Shown: piece by piece, positions 51,477 to 63,475 of the stretch
Position numbering within the stretch: position 1 is the stretch's first letter
Layout: each line of letters starts with the position of its first letter
Assembly (NCBI GenBank): GCA_935421135.1
Contig: OW285190.1
Span: forward strand, 20,160,501-20,224,500
Reading direction: 5' to 3'
DNA: 64,000 bases
Source: Bugulina stolonifera
Taxonomy: Eukaryota > Bryozoa > Gymnolaemata > Cheilostomatida > Bugulidae
Notes under the pieces: model-generated
The model's input: only the letters and a program-made list of their open reading frames with translations
Database searches by the model: none
Told to the model about the DNA's origin: nothing
Translations under genes and position numbers: made by a program

Positions 51477-54400
51477 TTAGTCGATGTACAATTGAGAGAC
51501 TCCAGACGACTCAAACCTAAATGGAATTCTCCTTTCCTCATTCCACCTAGAGAATATCTCATCAAACTGTCTGTTCTGCTCCACAGAGAAGTGATTCTTC
51601 CAGTCACCGATTTCACCTGTAAACAGGAAGTGTGTTTATGTATGACTGCTTGACGCTCCTTATCTACTATAGACACACAGAGTAATGTATAATAGTGTGT
51701 CCGATAAACTGGTTTGAGTGGTTTTAGTTTTGCCACCAGACCAGACTGGACCAGACCGGTGATTTTGTATTTTCCCTTTGAGAGTCACTGTTAATCAGTG
51801 ATAAAACCTTCAATTGTGAACTCCCATATGCTCACCAATGCATGGTGCTGTGACAAATGAAATAGCTATAAGATAGACACATGGAAGTTAAGGAGTTACC
51901 TTACCTTTCCTGTAGAGGGTTGTCTTCTCTCCGTACCTGTTCCTCAGCCGTCTTTCAGTGCAGTACTTCCCTCCCCTCATTGCCTTGATGTCTATAGCAG
52001 CACAGATGGAGTGGATGAGCTCTTCAGAGTAGGGTACCTCCATGTGCTCAGCGACTGCTCTAACAGCTTCTAGGGGGTTCTAAAAGAATACAATATCATA
52101 CATGTGATGTCTGCATAGTCAGTCTCACTGTTTCTATAGGAAACATCATTGTATGACATCCATATGTACTAAACTCATTACTGACCTCTTTAAGATCTTC
52201 AAAGAAGACGAAGAGAACATTGGGATCGTTTCTGTAGTTGTCCCACATGTCGGCATAGTGGTCCAGAGTTCTACCGAATGGTACTAAAATATCCGACACA
52301 TTCATTTAGCACTCAGCTTGCTGCTGATTATACTTACAATTAGTAACCTTGTGTAATTGATGCTGCGCATTGCTATAAGAAATACAATATACACACTTTC
52401 GAGATTCTTACAGACGAATACACATGTACACGTTACGGACTCACCATATTTGGAGTGGAGAAGGAAGTCGAACATATCGTCAAATGAGATGAACTCTCCA
52501 TTGACTTTAGGTATAGCGTTACGCATATGGTAGTAGAAGGAGACAAGAACGTCTTTAGGGTTGCGCAGGCAGGCTACTGTCTTTGTGGTATTTAGTCTGT
52601 TAGAATAAGTATGTACTATGATACATTTGTACATTACTAATAAAATAGTCTCCACTGGACTTATAGTATAACCAATAGCTTATAATGCAGGGAAATTTTC
52701 ATATGTTCCAACAGTACTTCTTAAGAAATATCTAGCTTACAATCTACCAATGTATAGCTGGAGTTCCTACCTGAAATGAGGAGGGAGTTGGGAAAGGGAG
52801 AGGTGGGTGTTCACTACAATAGCCTCACTCTGATGCATCCTCATAATCTCTGGAAAAGGTAGGAACTCACACCAAGTCAAGTGCTTAGGTTCAGTATTAT
52901 ATACAGCTTCCCCTTTCAACAGCATCGACATGACCTCCCACATGAGGTGAGTACCTGCAACACAGTATCACAAGCTCATAATGCCTTGTATTACAAGCAC
53001 ATGTTACTATGTGTCGTAAACATGTGTTTTTATTGTTATTATTTGCTTATTTATATTATTTCTATGTTTTCACTAATGTGAAGTTTTAAAACCTCTAAAG
53101 TGATAGGTAAGCGTATATTATAAGTAATCCCAAAAGGTATGCACAGCATTGTGTAATATATGTGAGAACAGACAACTCTCAAACGAAGTGAACTGTCATC
53201 ATGGGACTGTATTTTGTAATATTTATGGGGAAATAAATGAATAACAATCAGCTGACTTTACATAGGTTGTGCTAAATCTCCCAGAATGCACCAGTGAACC
53301 TCCCAGGATGCACTGTATTTATTGGTTTGATTGACAGCCATGTTTACCGCTAAGAAAATCTGCATTTTATTTAAATTTGCGGTTAAGCAAAACAACTTTC
53401 TGTTTTATTTATAAATGTGATAATTTTATAACATTTATAGGGACAATTATGTTTATATGAAACAATACTGTTGCTAGAGAGACATTGCATAGTAAAGAGT
53501 AAGCACTTGTTTACGGTTGTGGGATTGTGGGATTCGATGAAAGTCTACAGATGAAGAGCTGGAATGCCAGTGGAACCTGGACAAGTGGAGAAAACAGGAA
53601 ACAGATTATTTGTTTATATTCCACTTTATTATCCAGAATTAATGATGGAATATCTATTAATAGGCAGACAGACATGAAACCTTTCATTCCAGTCAATAAC
53701 TAATATTAGTATATTCTGACACATCAAGTTGTGAAATACTATGATATATGAATTATAGCTGAAACAGGCATTGAATTGATTGCACTAAATATTAAGGATG
53801 CCATAATATGTGTTATTCGAATTCTGGCTTGGAACCAAGGTGTCTCCTTCAACCACCTTGTTCTTCACCTCTGTCTAGGACAGGTGCTTGATGGTGGCGG
53901 GTGAATCACACAATCCATGCCTAGATCAAGTCTTATACGCCTCATCTTCTGCATTACAACAGTCACTATACCATATGACCAGGCATTGGTAATTGGTAAT
54001 ACATGGGCCTGTTTCACTCTTGGCACAACACTCTTTCTCCAAAGACTAGAAGTTGGTTTATTACCATCAGATTGAATTCTGATGGTTATTGAACTGATAA
54101 ATATGAACAGTAGCAAGGCAAAGCTATATCTTGTCTATACTGCTACTTTACCATCAAATGCTATACAATCTTATATTTCACTCTAAAATAATACTCCATG
54201 CATGTAATATTAATACCTATGGGTAGTAATGGTAGATTATGTAACATCTACGCCTATTATTATATAATAATGTATATTACAGTTCACAGTCTATCATATG
54301 ACATATTATGTTACAGCAGCGTGTAACGGCTAAACGTATTACGGTGCTAGCTGCTATCAGTGTAAGCTTTTACTAACGGGAAGTTAAAATCGTAATTACC

Positions 54401-56803
54401 AAACTTGTGACGTAAACTTGAACATGATTTGCCTGTTTTTATCGTGTTGGAGTTTCGACTGAGGTGTGCTGTGTGTTGGCGTAGAGTTACAATAATTATG
54501 ATTATTACTCTACTTTTATATTTTAACCTTTAAATTATATTTCCTACACTTAATTATGTTCAACCTACACACCTGCACTTGAATCATTAAAATAATTATA
54601 TTGCAGAATATTTAGTCTGTGCAACTAGGATAATAAACCATTAGGAACCACCCAATATTACACGAGGAACTCCAATGTTGGGGGGGGGGAGGCAACAGGA
54701 ACAAGGGCTACACCACTGAGGAGATGTTGCGCAACAATTTCAACAAATCTAGAAAGGATCTGCAGATTTCAATTTCCACCCACAGGAGTGTAACCAGATC
54801 ACACAAACAGGGAGTGTAATACAGTACATGCACGGGAGTGTAGCCAGATCACACAAATAGGAGAGGGGCAGGTGTAAAGTTTTGGTTGAACTTCATTTGT
54901 CAATTTAAAATTAAATTGATCGTAATTAAATTGTTCAGACCTATATTTAACTTAGTTTTATGCACCAGTTGGATTAGCCTCATTCACAAGTTTCTTCCCC
55001 TTATTAATAGATATTTGGTTGCTAATCTCATATTAAGTTGGCTAATCTCATAGGATTACATTATCCATCATATTAATTGATGCAATGCTTGATCTCTAGA
55101 ATGTTATGTAATAGGGGCCAACAGAAGTTCATAGGGATCTGTTTACTACAAGCTATCAAGTGCAGTGCAGGTGCCCTCATAGTCCCATGTACAATGGCAT
55201 GTAGGGGTATGGCAGGTGCCCTCATAGTACTATAATATACATGTAGGTGTGTGGCAGGTACCCTCATAGTACTATAATATAGGTATGTGGCAGGTGCCCT
55301 CATAGATTTGTGAATGAATGAAAAGTATCTTCACAAAATTTGATAAGACCGATTTTCTCTCTGAATAATAAGATGTAATACTCCACTATAAGGGTTCCAT
55401 GCAGAGAATCAGCACAAGAGAGGGGGCACTGCTCTACCCCCTCCAACAGAAGCTGCTCATGGTATGTAAGTTTGGTGGTAGTGGCTGATAGTGGTTGTAG
55501 CATTGGTGCACGTCTGGTTATAAATATAGCCTATGCTCTGTAGGACCCATTTCTCTACTATGGTATGCCATTATAGTATATGTTACAATGTACTAAATCA
55601 GAGGCTATAGTGTAAGCCAATACTAAATGTGTAACTGACAAAAGTACTTGCAAGGTCTGTATGTGGATGTGACATACATCAGGGCAATGACCTTATACGC
55701 AGGGCATGCGAGGTTACATCTATTATCAGTGTGAGTTGACAATTATAGCCATTTTATAGTACTGTAAGTGATTTGTATCCTATTCTATAAGAAGTTTCAT
55801 AACGTATCAGAACTGATGATATAACAGGATATATAGATGTGAACAGGATATATAGATGTGAACAGGATATATAGATGTGAACAGGATATATAGATGTGAA
55901 CAGGACGAATGTGCGACTGTTCGAAAAAGACAATTCGAAACAGGACGTTTCGAAAGTGGACAGTTCAACACTGGACAGTTTGAAATGCCTAACCCTAAAC
56001 CCTAACCACCAGATTTCAACTAATTTTTACTTTTAATATAATTTTTTTCATTTAATTAGTTAAATTAATTAATTAAAATTAATTATCTGCAAGTTGTGTT
56101 CTTCTAAATGCAATCTACACAGTTTCGAACTGTCGTGTTTTTGACTGTCCAGTTGTGAAATGTCCTGTTTCGAACTGTCTTTTTCGAAATGTCCCTTTAC
56201 CGAACAGGACTGTTCAAATAGTTTCCAATCCGAGAAAAAATTCTTGGAAAGCCGAAAGAACAATTATATTATGTAACTGTGTATCATGTGTAATTTCTAC
56301 CGATACACATGATGCTACGCGTATATCTACTGATACACATGATGCTACGCGTATATCTATAGAAAGATTTTAATCTTATGAATAAGTCGCCACTTACCAG
56401 CTTTTGGAGCAGACACTAACAGAAAGTCTCCCTCTTCCATTGTCTGGCTGTCAAGAATGTCGATGACATCGTCGTGCCAGGTGATGGCCACCTGTGCTGG
56501 AATCACTATTGGATATTCAGTGTATGGTTTGTCAATAACGAAGCACTCCATTCCTTGTGGATGTTTCACTCCCGTCTCCTCATCACAGTCTACACTCGGG
56601 TACTTGCCGTACACCACACAGCGTGAAGCTAGCGCTATTTCTGCCATTTTACTAAAGCCTCTGCCGCCACTGTCTCTGCAGATATGGGCTTGTCTCCCAA
56701 CTCCTCTTCTATATATAGGAATAATTAAGTAGAGAGTTGTCTCCCATGTGACCTCACATATTGACTGCTCTGTCTGTGTGTCCACTGGAGTCATAGCACT
56801 CAT
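51477..56803 (-). CDS. Cytosolic-type sulfotransferase (Sulfotransfer_1 family), six exons
   Basis: Transfers sulfate from PAPS to a hydroxyl or amine acceptor; the substrate cannot be predicted. Exons (transcript order): 56398-56803, 52771-52954, 52445-52596, 52186-52283, 51905-52079, 51477-51616; phases agree. From the first ATG the protein is 384 aa. The ATG at 56645-56647 has a better context (AAAATGGCA) and gives 332 aa, nearer the usual 290-350, so I favour it. Numbering from that start: 5'-phosphosulfate loop SAPKAGT with Lys82; catalytic His134 in NTHLSLSQLP; 3'-phosphate motif around Arg156 to Ser164 (RNPKDVLVSFYYH); FFEDLKE; and RKGEIGDWKNHF at 285-296. The protein looks active. The PSB loop has Ala where most family members have Ser (PKAG for PKSG), and the exon 1/2 junction falls inside it. 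Intron 1 is 3.4 kb and holds repeats and a foldback element. Confidence 0.92.
55160..55305. repeat. GGCAGGTGCCCTCATAG repeat, four copies
   Basis: Four units of 35-50 bp, each starting GGCAGGT(G/A)CCCTCATAG followed by variable TACTATAATATA spacer. Length varies by deletions in the AT spacer. Confidence 0.85.
55805..55905. repeat. 19-bp tandem repeat, five copies
   Basis: ACAGGATATATAGATGTGA repeated about five times, ending at the left edge of the foldback element (…GTGAACAGGACGAATG). Confidence 0.9.
55899..56216. mobile_element. Foldback-type element with arms built of TTCGAA words
   Basis: The left arm (about 55918-55985) contains TTCGAAAAAGACAATTCGAA and ACAGGACGTTTCGAAAGTGG. The right arm (56120-56190), read on the opposite strand, contains TTCGAAAAAGACAGTTCGAA and ACAGGACATTTCACAACTGG, so the arms pair over 60-70 nt with about 85% identity by eye. 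Each arm is internally repetitive (GGACAGTTCGAAA-type words). The centre is AT-rich and includes CTAACCCTAAACCCTAACC. No ORF and no clear target-site duplication were found; the class is undetermined. Confidence 0.7.
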
Positions 56804-57059
56804 CCTGGAATGTTGTTTTGTAGTTGGGCATTAGCAAACTCGGTTAGCTCCACCCAGTAGCTTCTGCTTCTGCTTGGTTGAATAGTGCAGGTTAGAAGAC
56901 AGGCTCATTTAACTCTCATCAAGCCTAAAGGTAAGTAACACAGGCTATATGTTTTTATATAGTTATGGTTTAGTATTGAGCCTCTGTCCTGCAATGCACA
57001 ACAGCTGAGAATGTGTTCATTTTTGATGATGGACATTGGTCACCTCAGTAGTTAGCACT
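56804..57059. other. 5' flank of the sulfotransferase gene
   Basis: Short unique region upstream of the minus-strand start. It should contain promoter and 5' UTR; no motif is identifiable. Confidence 0.4.
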
Positions 57060-57075
57060 GTTGCACTGGAATGGA

Positions 57076-57340
57076 CACTGCAGCACTGCTGTTGTGGACA
57101 TTGCAGCACTGCTGTTGTGGACACTGCAGTGCTGCTGTTGTGGACACTGCAGCGCTGCTGTTGTGGACACTGCAGCACTGCTGCTGTGGACACTGCAGCA
57201 CTGCTGCTGTGGACACTGCAGCACTGCTGCTGTGGACACTGCAGCACTGCTGCTGTGGACACTGCAGCACTGCTGCTGTGGACACTGCAGCACTGCTGCT
57301 GTGGACACTGCAGCACTGCTGTTGTGGACACTGTTGTGCT
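57076..57340. repeat. 23-bp GC-rich array CTGCTGTGGACACTGCAGCA
   Basis: About 12 copies of a 23-bp unit GTGGACACTGCAGCACTGCT + GCT (GTT in early copies). A 23-bp period opens all frames in turn, which explains the six overlapping open frames on both strands here; none is a gene. This is one of the few GC-rich stretches in the window. Confidence 0.95.
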
Positions 57341-57387
57341 GCAGTGGACACAACAGTGGACAGTTGTGGACAGTTGTGCAGTAGTGT

Positions 57388-57600
57388 CCACTGCGCTGCA
57401 GTGGACACTACTGCACAGCAGTTTCCACTACTGTGCTGTAGTGTCCACTACTGTGCTGTAGTGTCCACTACTGTGCTGTAGTGTCCACTACTGTGCTGTA
57501 GTGTCCACTACTGTGCTGTAGTGTCCACTACTGTGCTGTAGTGTCCACTACTGTGCTGTAGTGTCCACTACTGCGCACCGGTGTCCACTACCAGCAACAG
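57388..57600. repeat. 20-bp array AGTGTCCACTACTGTGCTGT
   Basis: Nine copies of a 20-bp unit. Its AGTGTCCAC is the reverse complement of the GTGGACACT in the preceding array, and both share GTGCTG/CAGCAC words. The two arrays face each other across about 50 bp. Confidence 0.95.
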
Positions 57601-57735
57601 TGTCCACTATAGCACATACCTCCATAACAGATCAAGCTGATCATATCCTTTCATCAAATTATTGTTAATAAAACAACAAAGTTATTATTGCACCAAGCCG
57701 ACCAGTAACAGGATATAAATATCTAGCACAAGATT

Positions 57736-58032
57736 GTATAGTGTACATATATTCTAACACAAGTGTAGTGTATATTCTAGCGTATGTATAGCGTATATTC
57801 TAGCACATGTATAGCGTATATTCTAGCACATGTATAGTGTATATTCTAGCACATGTATAGTGTATATTCTAGCACATGTATAGCGTATATTCTAGCACAT
57901 GTATAGCGTATATTCTAGCACATGTATAGCGTATATTCTAGCACATGTATAGTGTATATTCTAGCACATGTATAGTGTATATTCTAGCACATGTATAGTG
58001 TATATTCTAGCATATGTATAGCGTATATTCTA
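57736..58032. repeat. 23-bp array TGTATAGCGTATATTCTAGCACA
   Basis: About 12 copies, alternating TATAGCG and TATAGTG at one position and CACATG/CATATG at another. Confidence 0.94.
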
Positions 58033-59452
58033 TCTATTTTCGTTGGGCCAGTATGAATTAAAATGGTTGAAGGTTTTGAAGGCAGATGCATATAAATGAA
58101 TGTTTTAACTGTGGACATGTATTTATGGAAATAGCAAATTGTTTATACATGTACTATATATTTATATAAAACTATAATACTGTGTCTTGTTTATATGCAA
58201 TGCTTCTACATGCTCATTTAGGAATATGCTACTCAGGTAATATTTCTGTATGTATATTTAGGGCTACACTACGCAGGGAATATTTCTGTGTGTATATTTA
58301 GGGCTGCACTACGCAGGTAATATTTTTGTATGTATATTTAGGGCTGCTCTAGACAGGTAGAATTGTCTGCTAGCTTGTTTATTTTCTTAGAATCTCAGTC
58401 TCAATCAAGCACAATGAAACTGTTTGTATAAAAATCTAACATTGGGGTACTCGGAGTGGAATGCTGCTGGACTGCTGCCAAATGTCATTCTTAGAAACAG
58501 CAGAAGTGCTACAGCCAGTAGATTAGCCTTAGTACCACAGCCAGTAGCTTAGCCTTAGTACCTCTACACACATACATTGAGTAGGATGGGAGACGTACCA
58601 ACATCAGACCAGCCTTTTCCACAAGGAGATGCAAAAATATCTAGACAAGCTTACAACATAAAAATAGTACATAGTCTGAAGACATAGGCTTCTACATGAC
58701 TGCACTACTATGCACTGGTAGATGAGCTGTTACATAGCCACACTATGTATGTACTGGTAGATGAGCTGTTACATAGCCACACTACTATGTTTATTACCAG
58801 AAACTGACTCCCAGGGTCTCCCCATATACTGACCCTCGGCAGAGAATCTCTAGAATGTAAACAGTGGATGTCATCTGACCAGCCCTAATCATACAGTGTC
58901 TTTGGTCCTGCTATACGAGGATATATTATTATAATCATACAGTGTCTTTGGTCCTGCTATACGAGGATATATTATAATTATATAGTGTCTTTGGTCCTGC
59001 TATATGAGGATACAAAATGAACTACAAATTCCATCTGGTCTGTAGAAGTGCAGGTAAGAGCTCCAACTTTTGTCTGAGGAATTTAGGCTATGTTATAATA
59101 AAAACGAGGAACGTGGGCTATGTTACAGTCAAAACACTCTTCATACTGTCAACATATTATAATAGTGAAGCTTTACCAACCAACTAACAATAAGATCTGA
59201 GCTTTGAGATTCGAGCTGAAATATTTTAGTACTGTAGTATCTAGAAGTAGTTACTTGGCCCATTGCTCTTGTATATGAATATTTATGTTAGTTACATGTA
59301 CCATTGCTGAGAAAACTACCATTTTTATCAAATAATTTGTAATCTAGTTTACTAAACAGTGAGCCTGGTTTGTCACCTCCTTTCTTACTGAATCGAAAGG
59401 TTGCAATGCCAGCCATTGGTTGATTTATCTGTTGATCAGTATGATGGATAGT
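58033..59452. other. Intergenic region with minor duplications
   Basis: Includes three copies of a 40-bp unit with GTATGTATATTTAGGGCT (58250-58345), two copies of GGTAGATGAGCTGTTACATA (58718-58780) and three copies of a unit with GTGTCTTTGGTCCTGCTATA (58896-59010). On the minus strand 59288-59418 an ATG in good context opens 42 codons of ordinary composition (MAGIATFRFSKKGGDKPGS), possibly a coding exon of an unseen gene, but nothing supports it further. Confidence 0.5.
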
Positions 59453-60215
59453 ATATGCATTGTAATATAATATATAGTATATTATTATATGGTGTATATA
59501 TACATTGTAATATAATATGTAGTATATTATTATATGGTGTATATATGCATTGTAATATAATATATAGTATATTATTATATGGTGTATATATGCATTGTAA
59601 TATAATATATAGTATATTATTATATGGTGTATATACATTGTAATATAATATATAGTATATTATTATATGGTGTATATACATTGTAATATAATATATAGTA
59701 TATTATTATATGGTGTATATACATTGTAATATAATATATTATTATATGGTATATATATACATTGTAATATAATATATAGTATATTATTATATGGTGTATA
59801 TATGCATTGTAATATAATATATAGTATATTATTATATGGTGTATATATACATTGTAATATAATATGTAGTATATTATTATATGGTGTATATATGCATTGT
59901 AATATAATATGTAGTATATTATTATATGGTGTATATATACATTGTAATATAATATATAGTATATTATTATATGGTGTATATATACATTGTAATATAATAT
60001 ATAGTATATTATTATATGGTGTATATATACATTGTAATATAATATGTAGTATATTATTATATGGTGTATATATGCATTGTAATATAATATATAGTATATT
60101 ATTATATGGTGTATATATACATTGTAATATAATATATAGTATATTATTATATGGTGTATATATGCATTGTAATATAATATTATAGTATATTATTATATGG
60201 TATATATATGCATAT
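59453..60215. repeat. 45-bp AT-rich array, about 17 copies
   Basis: Units of TGCATTGTAATATAATATAT + AGTATATTATTATATGGTGT + ATATA, with TGCAT/TACAT and ATATATAG/ATATGTAG variants and occasional 2-8 bp deletions. TATAATATATAGTATATTAT is nearly self-complementary, so each unit can fold. Open frames on both strands are repeat artefacts. Confidence 0.95.
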
Positions 60216-61554
60216 ATGGTATTTCATGATATATCATGGTGTATATACTGTACATGTACATGTATATGGTATTTCATGGTATATACTATATACATGGTAT
60301 ATTTTCATGTTTGATAGTAGTTATACTGTCATGAATTATATGCTTATGCCTGTGTTGTCATATTGATATATAGAAGCTGTGGTCGCCTAATGGATGTACA
60401 CTACTTATGAAAGTGTGAAAAAGCATACTGTAGTATAACTTGTATTTATAGCAATACTATTGCTACGTAATAATTAATACGTAGGCCTACAGTAACAAAA
60501 TAACAGAAGCTCAAGTTCTTCAGATTATTGCGAAAGTTGATATGCAAATAATTACAATTTATTTATTTGAGCTAAATTTATCACCATAACATTTAATTAT
60601 GCAAATCACCATTTCAACATAATTTTTCAATCACAAAATCCATTAATCAATACAAATATTATTGGTAGCTGATTCCATTGATGGAGGGCTTAGTCAACAT
60701 TACCATAGTAGAAATTCAACAGATCTGGGCTAGTATATCAAGCTATACACAGTATACATTATTTCCTTTCCTAGAAAGCAAAATATGAACTACATTACTG
60801 TAATGGCAGCACTTGATAGCTGTACCTGATGATGTAATAGTTTGACCCACTGACACCCATAAAGCAGTGCCATACAAAGAAGGAAGTGAATATGACATTG
60901 AGATGAAGGCAGTTGATATGTCAGGATATAGTGACAGCATCGTGACACAAAACAGCAAGTGTCCTTGTTCCACATATCACTTCACAGCTACCATAAGCTT
61001 TATTCCAAACAGCTGTTTACTAGAATGTTATAATTATAAAAGTGTCAAATATCCAGAAAAAATGTCAAATTGATAATTTTTATTAAAAAATTAAAAATAC
61101 AAACCTGACAAGTTAACTTGAAATCTTAAGAATTTCCACAAAAACAAAAATACAATTTTGTTGTAGAGATAAAATTAATACATTTAGCATAACATCGTGT
61201 AATATTATATTATATTATATTATCTGTTCCACACAACCGCTGTTGAATAAACCACCTTGAGGCAATGACAGTCTGAGTTTGGTAAGAATGCATAAACAAC
61301 TCTCTGATTCTCTAGTATCTTGGCAAGCACAGTTGGCTCATTTGCCGGCAAAAAAGTCGACTGAGAGAGGAAAAACTAGGAACATGTACTTTTTGTTTTC
61401 AATCTGGCTGTCTCTAGGAGGGATTGTTTGGAAGACTACGTAGCCTAATTATTGCCATACTTCATTTTTTTACATGCCAGTCCGTGTATTGTGAATTATT
61501 CTCTAAGTAGTAATATAGGTCATATCAAACATTAATAGTCTATCTTACATTATA
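60216..61554. other. AT-rich unique sequence
   Basis: No complete gene seen. Contains the putative fibronectin-III-like remnant at 60800-60970 and an (ATATT)n stretch at 61200-61222 that recurs as TTATA repeats at 61549-61567. Confidence 0.4.
60800..60970 (+). pseudogene. Possible fibronectin type III-like exon remnant
   Basis: One frame reads LIAVPDDVIV, an in-frame TGA, then PTDTHKAVPYKEGSEYDIEM and KAVDMSGYSDSIVTQNSK. The spacing of Tyr-Asp-Ile, Lys-Ala-Val and Gly-Tyr-Ser resembles strands F and G of a fibronectin III domain. The stop and the lack of convincing splice sites suggest a decayed exon. It could also be a chance open stretch. Confidence 0.3.
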
Positions 61555-61564
61555 TTATATTATA

Positions 61565-61995
61565 TTATGTACAGTGTACATCGTATAGACAGTGTATGTA
61601 CAGTGTACAGTGTACATCGTACAGACAGTGTATGTACAGTGTACAGTGTACATCGTATAGACAGTGTATGTACAGTGTACATCGTATAGACAGTGTATGT
61701 ACAGTGTACAGTGCACATCGTATAGACAGTGTATGTACGGTGTACAGTGTACATCGTATAGACAGTGTATGTACAGTGTACAGTGTACATCGTATAGACA
61801 GTGTATGTACAGTGTACATGGTATAGACAGTGTATGTACAGTGTACATGGTATAGACAGTGTATGTACAGTGTACATCGTACAGACAGTGTATGTACAGT
61901 GTACAGTGTACATCGTATAGACAGTGTATGTACAGTGTGCATCGTATAGACAGTGTATGTACATCGTATAGACAGTGTATGTACAGTGTATAGAC
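61565..61995. repeat. 28/37-bp array with TGTACAGTGTACATCGTATAGACAG
   Basis: About 13 units of TACATCGTATAGACAGTGTA with either one or two TGTACAG blocks, giving 28- and 37-bp forms. The palindromic TGTACA words make it foldable. The long minus-strand open frames are artefacts. Confidence 0.94.
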
Positions 61996-63057
61996 TAAGC
62001 TGTGACTCTGAAACATTGAACAACAGCGGCTCTGGCTTTCATACACCAAATACAAGTGATGACCCCCAGATAGTATCATTATCTCCATGACTGGGTGTGC
62101 ATGCTGTAAACATCCACAGCAATCTATGCTTTATATAGTACAATCTGTAGAAAACAACATGCATTATATACGCTATATAGTACAATCTATAGAATGTAAG
62201 TAAAAGAATCAGGTCTAGCACAAGGAATGTTATTATTTCTTACTAGTACATTTTTCTCTGAATCAATTTAATAATTTAGAACAAATACAGTGCAGTTTTG
62301 ATTGAAGTAAAAATAAATTAGTGGTTAAAGAATAGACATAGTGTAGATGTAACTGGATGTTTAGGAAGTGTCTATTATGGGTGATTTACACTGTATATCT
62401 AAAATAAGACAGTGTAAGTACGTAGTCACCTATCAGCTGGTATCAGTACTCTGAAAGTTTGGGGTCTGATTGCCATATGATTAGAGTATTTATAATCAAT
62501 TACGTAGACTATGGACCAGGAATAAGTGGGCAGGGTTCTAAGAAACAGCTGTTTGTTGATCTTGTGCCAAATAGTATATAATAACATAATATTATAATGT
62601 AGAGTAGGCTTAGTGTGAGGTAGGGGAGATAACTAACACATACTGATCATTTATTCCTGTATACATCAGTACATTGTATTAGTACTGGTTGAGTGCTCAT
62701 ATGCACACAGCTACTGCAGGTAAATGATACATATTACTATGAGAGGATAGCTTGCAGGTAACTTTACTGTATGTATGAATAACACATCCCGTGAATCTCA
62801 TACCTTTGATGTGGAGTAAAATGTATAAACCAGAAATGTTTATTAGCAGAAAAAGCAGCCATGCCAAATAAGGGTCTTATCCCATATCACAATATTGTAG
62901 GAAACTGGTTTCTTAGAAATGACTGACATTAAAAAATGTTGTGTCTGCTCCCCATGCAGCCAGTAGACAGCTAGGGATTAGAACATAGGATGTGGTTGCT
63001 AATAGGTGAATCCTTTCCTTTCTCAGCACCAACAGCACAGCTCCTGCACAGGAGCTG
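61996..63057. other. AT-rich unique sequence
   Basis: A block containing CTATATAGTACAATCT is present twice (62133-62150, 62171-62188). No coding exon or RNA gene recognised. Confidence 0.4.
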
Positions 63058-63475
63058 TGCTGGAGCTGTACGGCTCCTGTACGGCTCCTGCACAGCTTCT
63101 GTAGGGCTCCTGTACGGCTCCTGCACGGCTCCTGTACGGCTCCTGTACGGCTCCTGTACGGCTCCTGTACGGCTCCTGTACGACTCCTGTACGGCTCCTG
63201 TACGACTCCTGTACGACTCCTGTACGGCTCCTGTACGACTCCTGTACGACTCCTGTACGGCTCCTGTACGGCTCCTGTACGGCTCCTGTACGGCTCCTGC
63301 ACGGCTCCTGTACGACTCCTGTACGGCTCCTGTACGGCTCCTGTACGGCTCCTGCACGGCTCCTGTACGGCTCCTGTACGGCTCCTGTACGGCTCCTGTA
63401 CGGCTCCTGTACGACTCCTGTACGGCTCCTGTACGACTCCTGTACGGCTCCTGTACGACTCCTGTACGGCTCCAG
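63058..63475. repeat. 11-bp GC-rich array CGGCTCCTGTA, about 38 copies
   Basis: Strict 11-bp period with three unit types: CGGCTCCTGTA (majority), CGACTCCTGTA and CGGCTCCTGCA. It is bordered on the left by the inverted pair CAGCTCCTGCACAGGAGCTG (63039-63058). No stop codon occurs in any frame of the unit, so all six frames are open through it; these are not genes. Confidence 0.96.

Larger units (their letters stand above)
52955..56397. other. Intron 1 of the sulfotransferase gene
   Basis: No internal exon recognised. It contains a partly duplicated segment with GTGTAACCAGATCACACAAA/GTGTAGCCAGATCACACAAA (54785-54865), a 9-10-nt poly-G at 54679, the arrays at 55160-55305 and 55805-55905, and a foldback element at 55899-56216. 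The sequence TACACATGATGCTACGCGTA is duplicated at 56302-56355. Confidence 0.5.

Noticed and set aside
55987..56007. Telomere repeat CTAACCCTAAACCCTAACC
   Set aside because: Too short and imperfect, inside the foldback element. It does not mark a chromosome end, since unique genes lie on one side and unique DNA and arrays continue on the other.
57017..57481. Six overlapping Cys/Trp- or Gln/Ser-rich frames
   Set aside because: The 23-bp period opens every frame; no start context, splice signal or unique sequence supports a gene.
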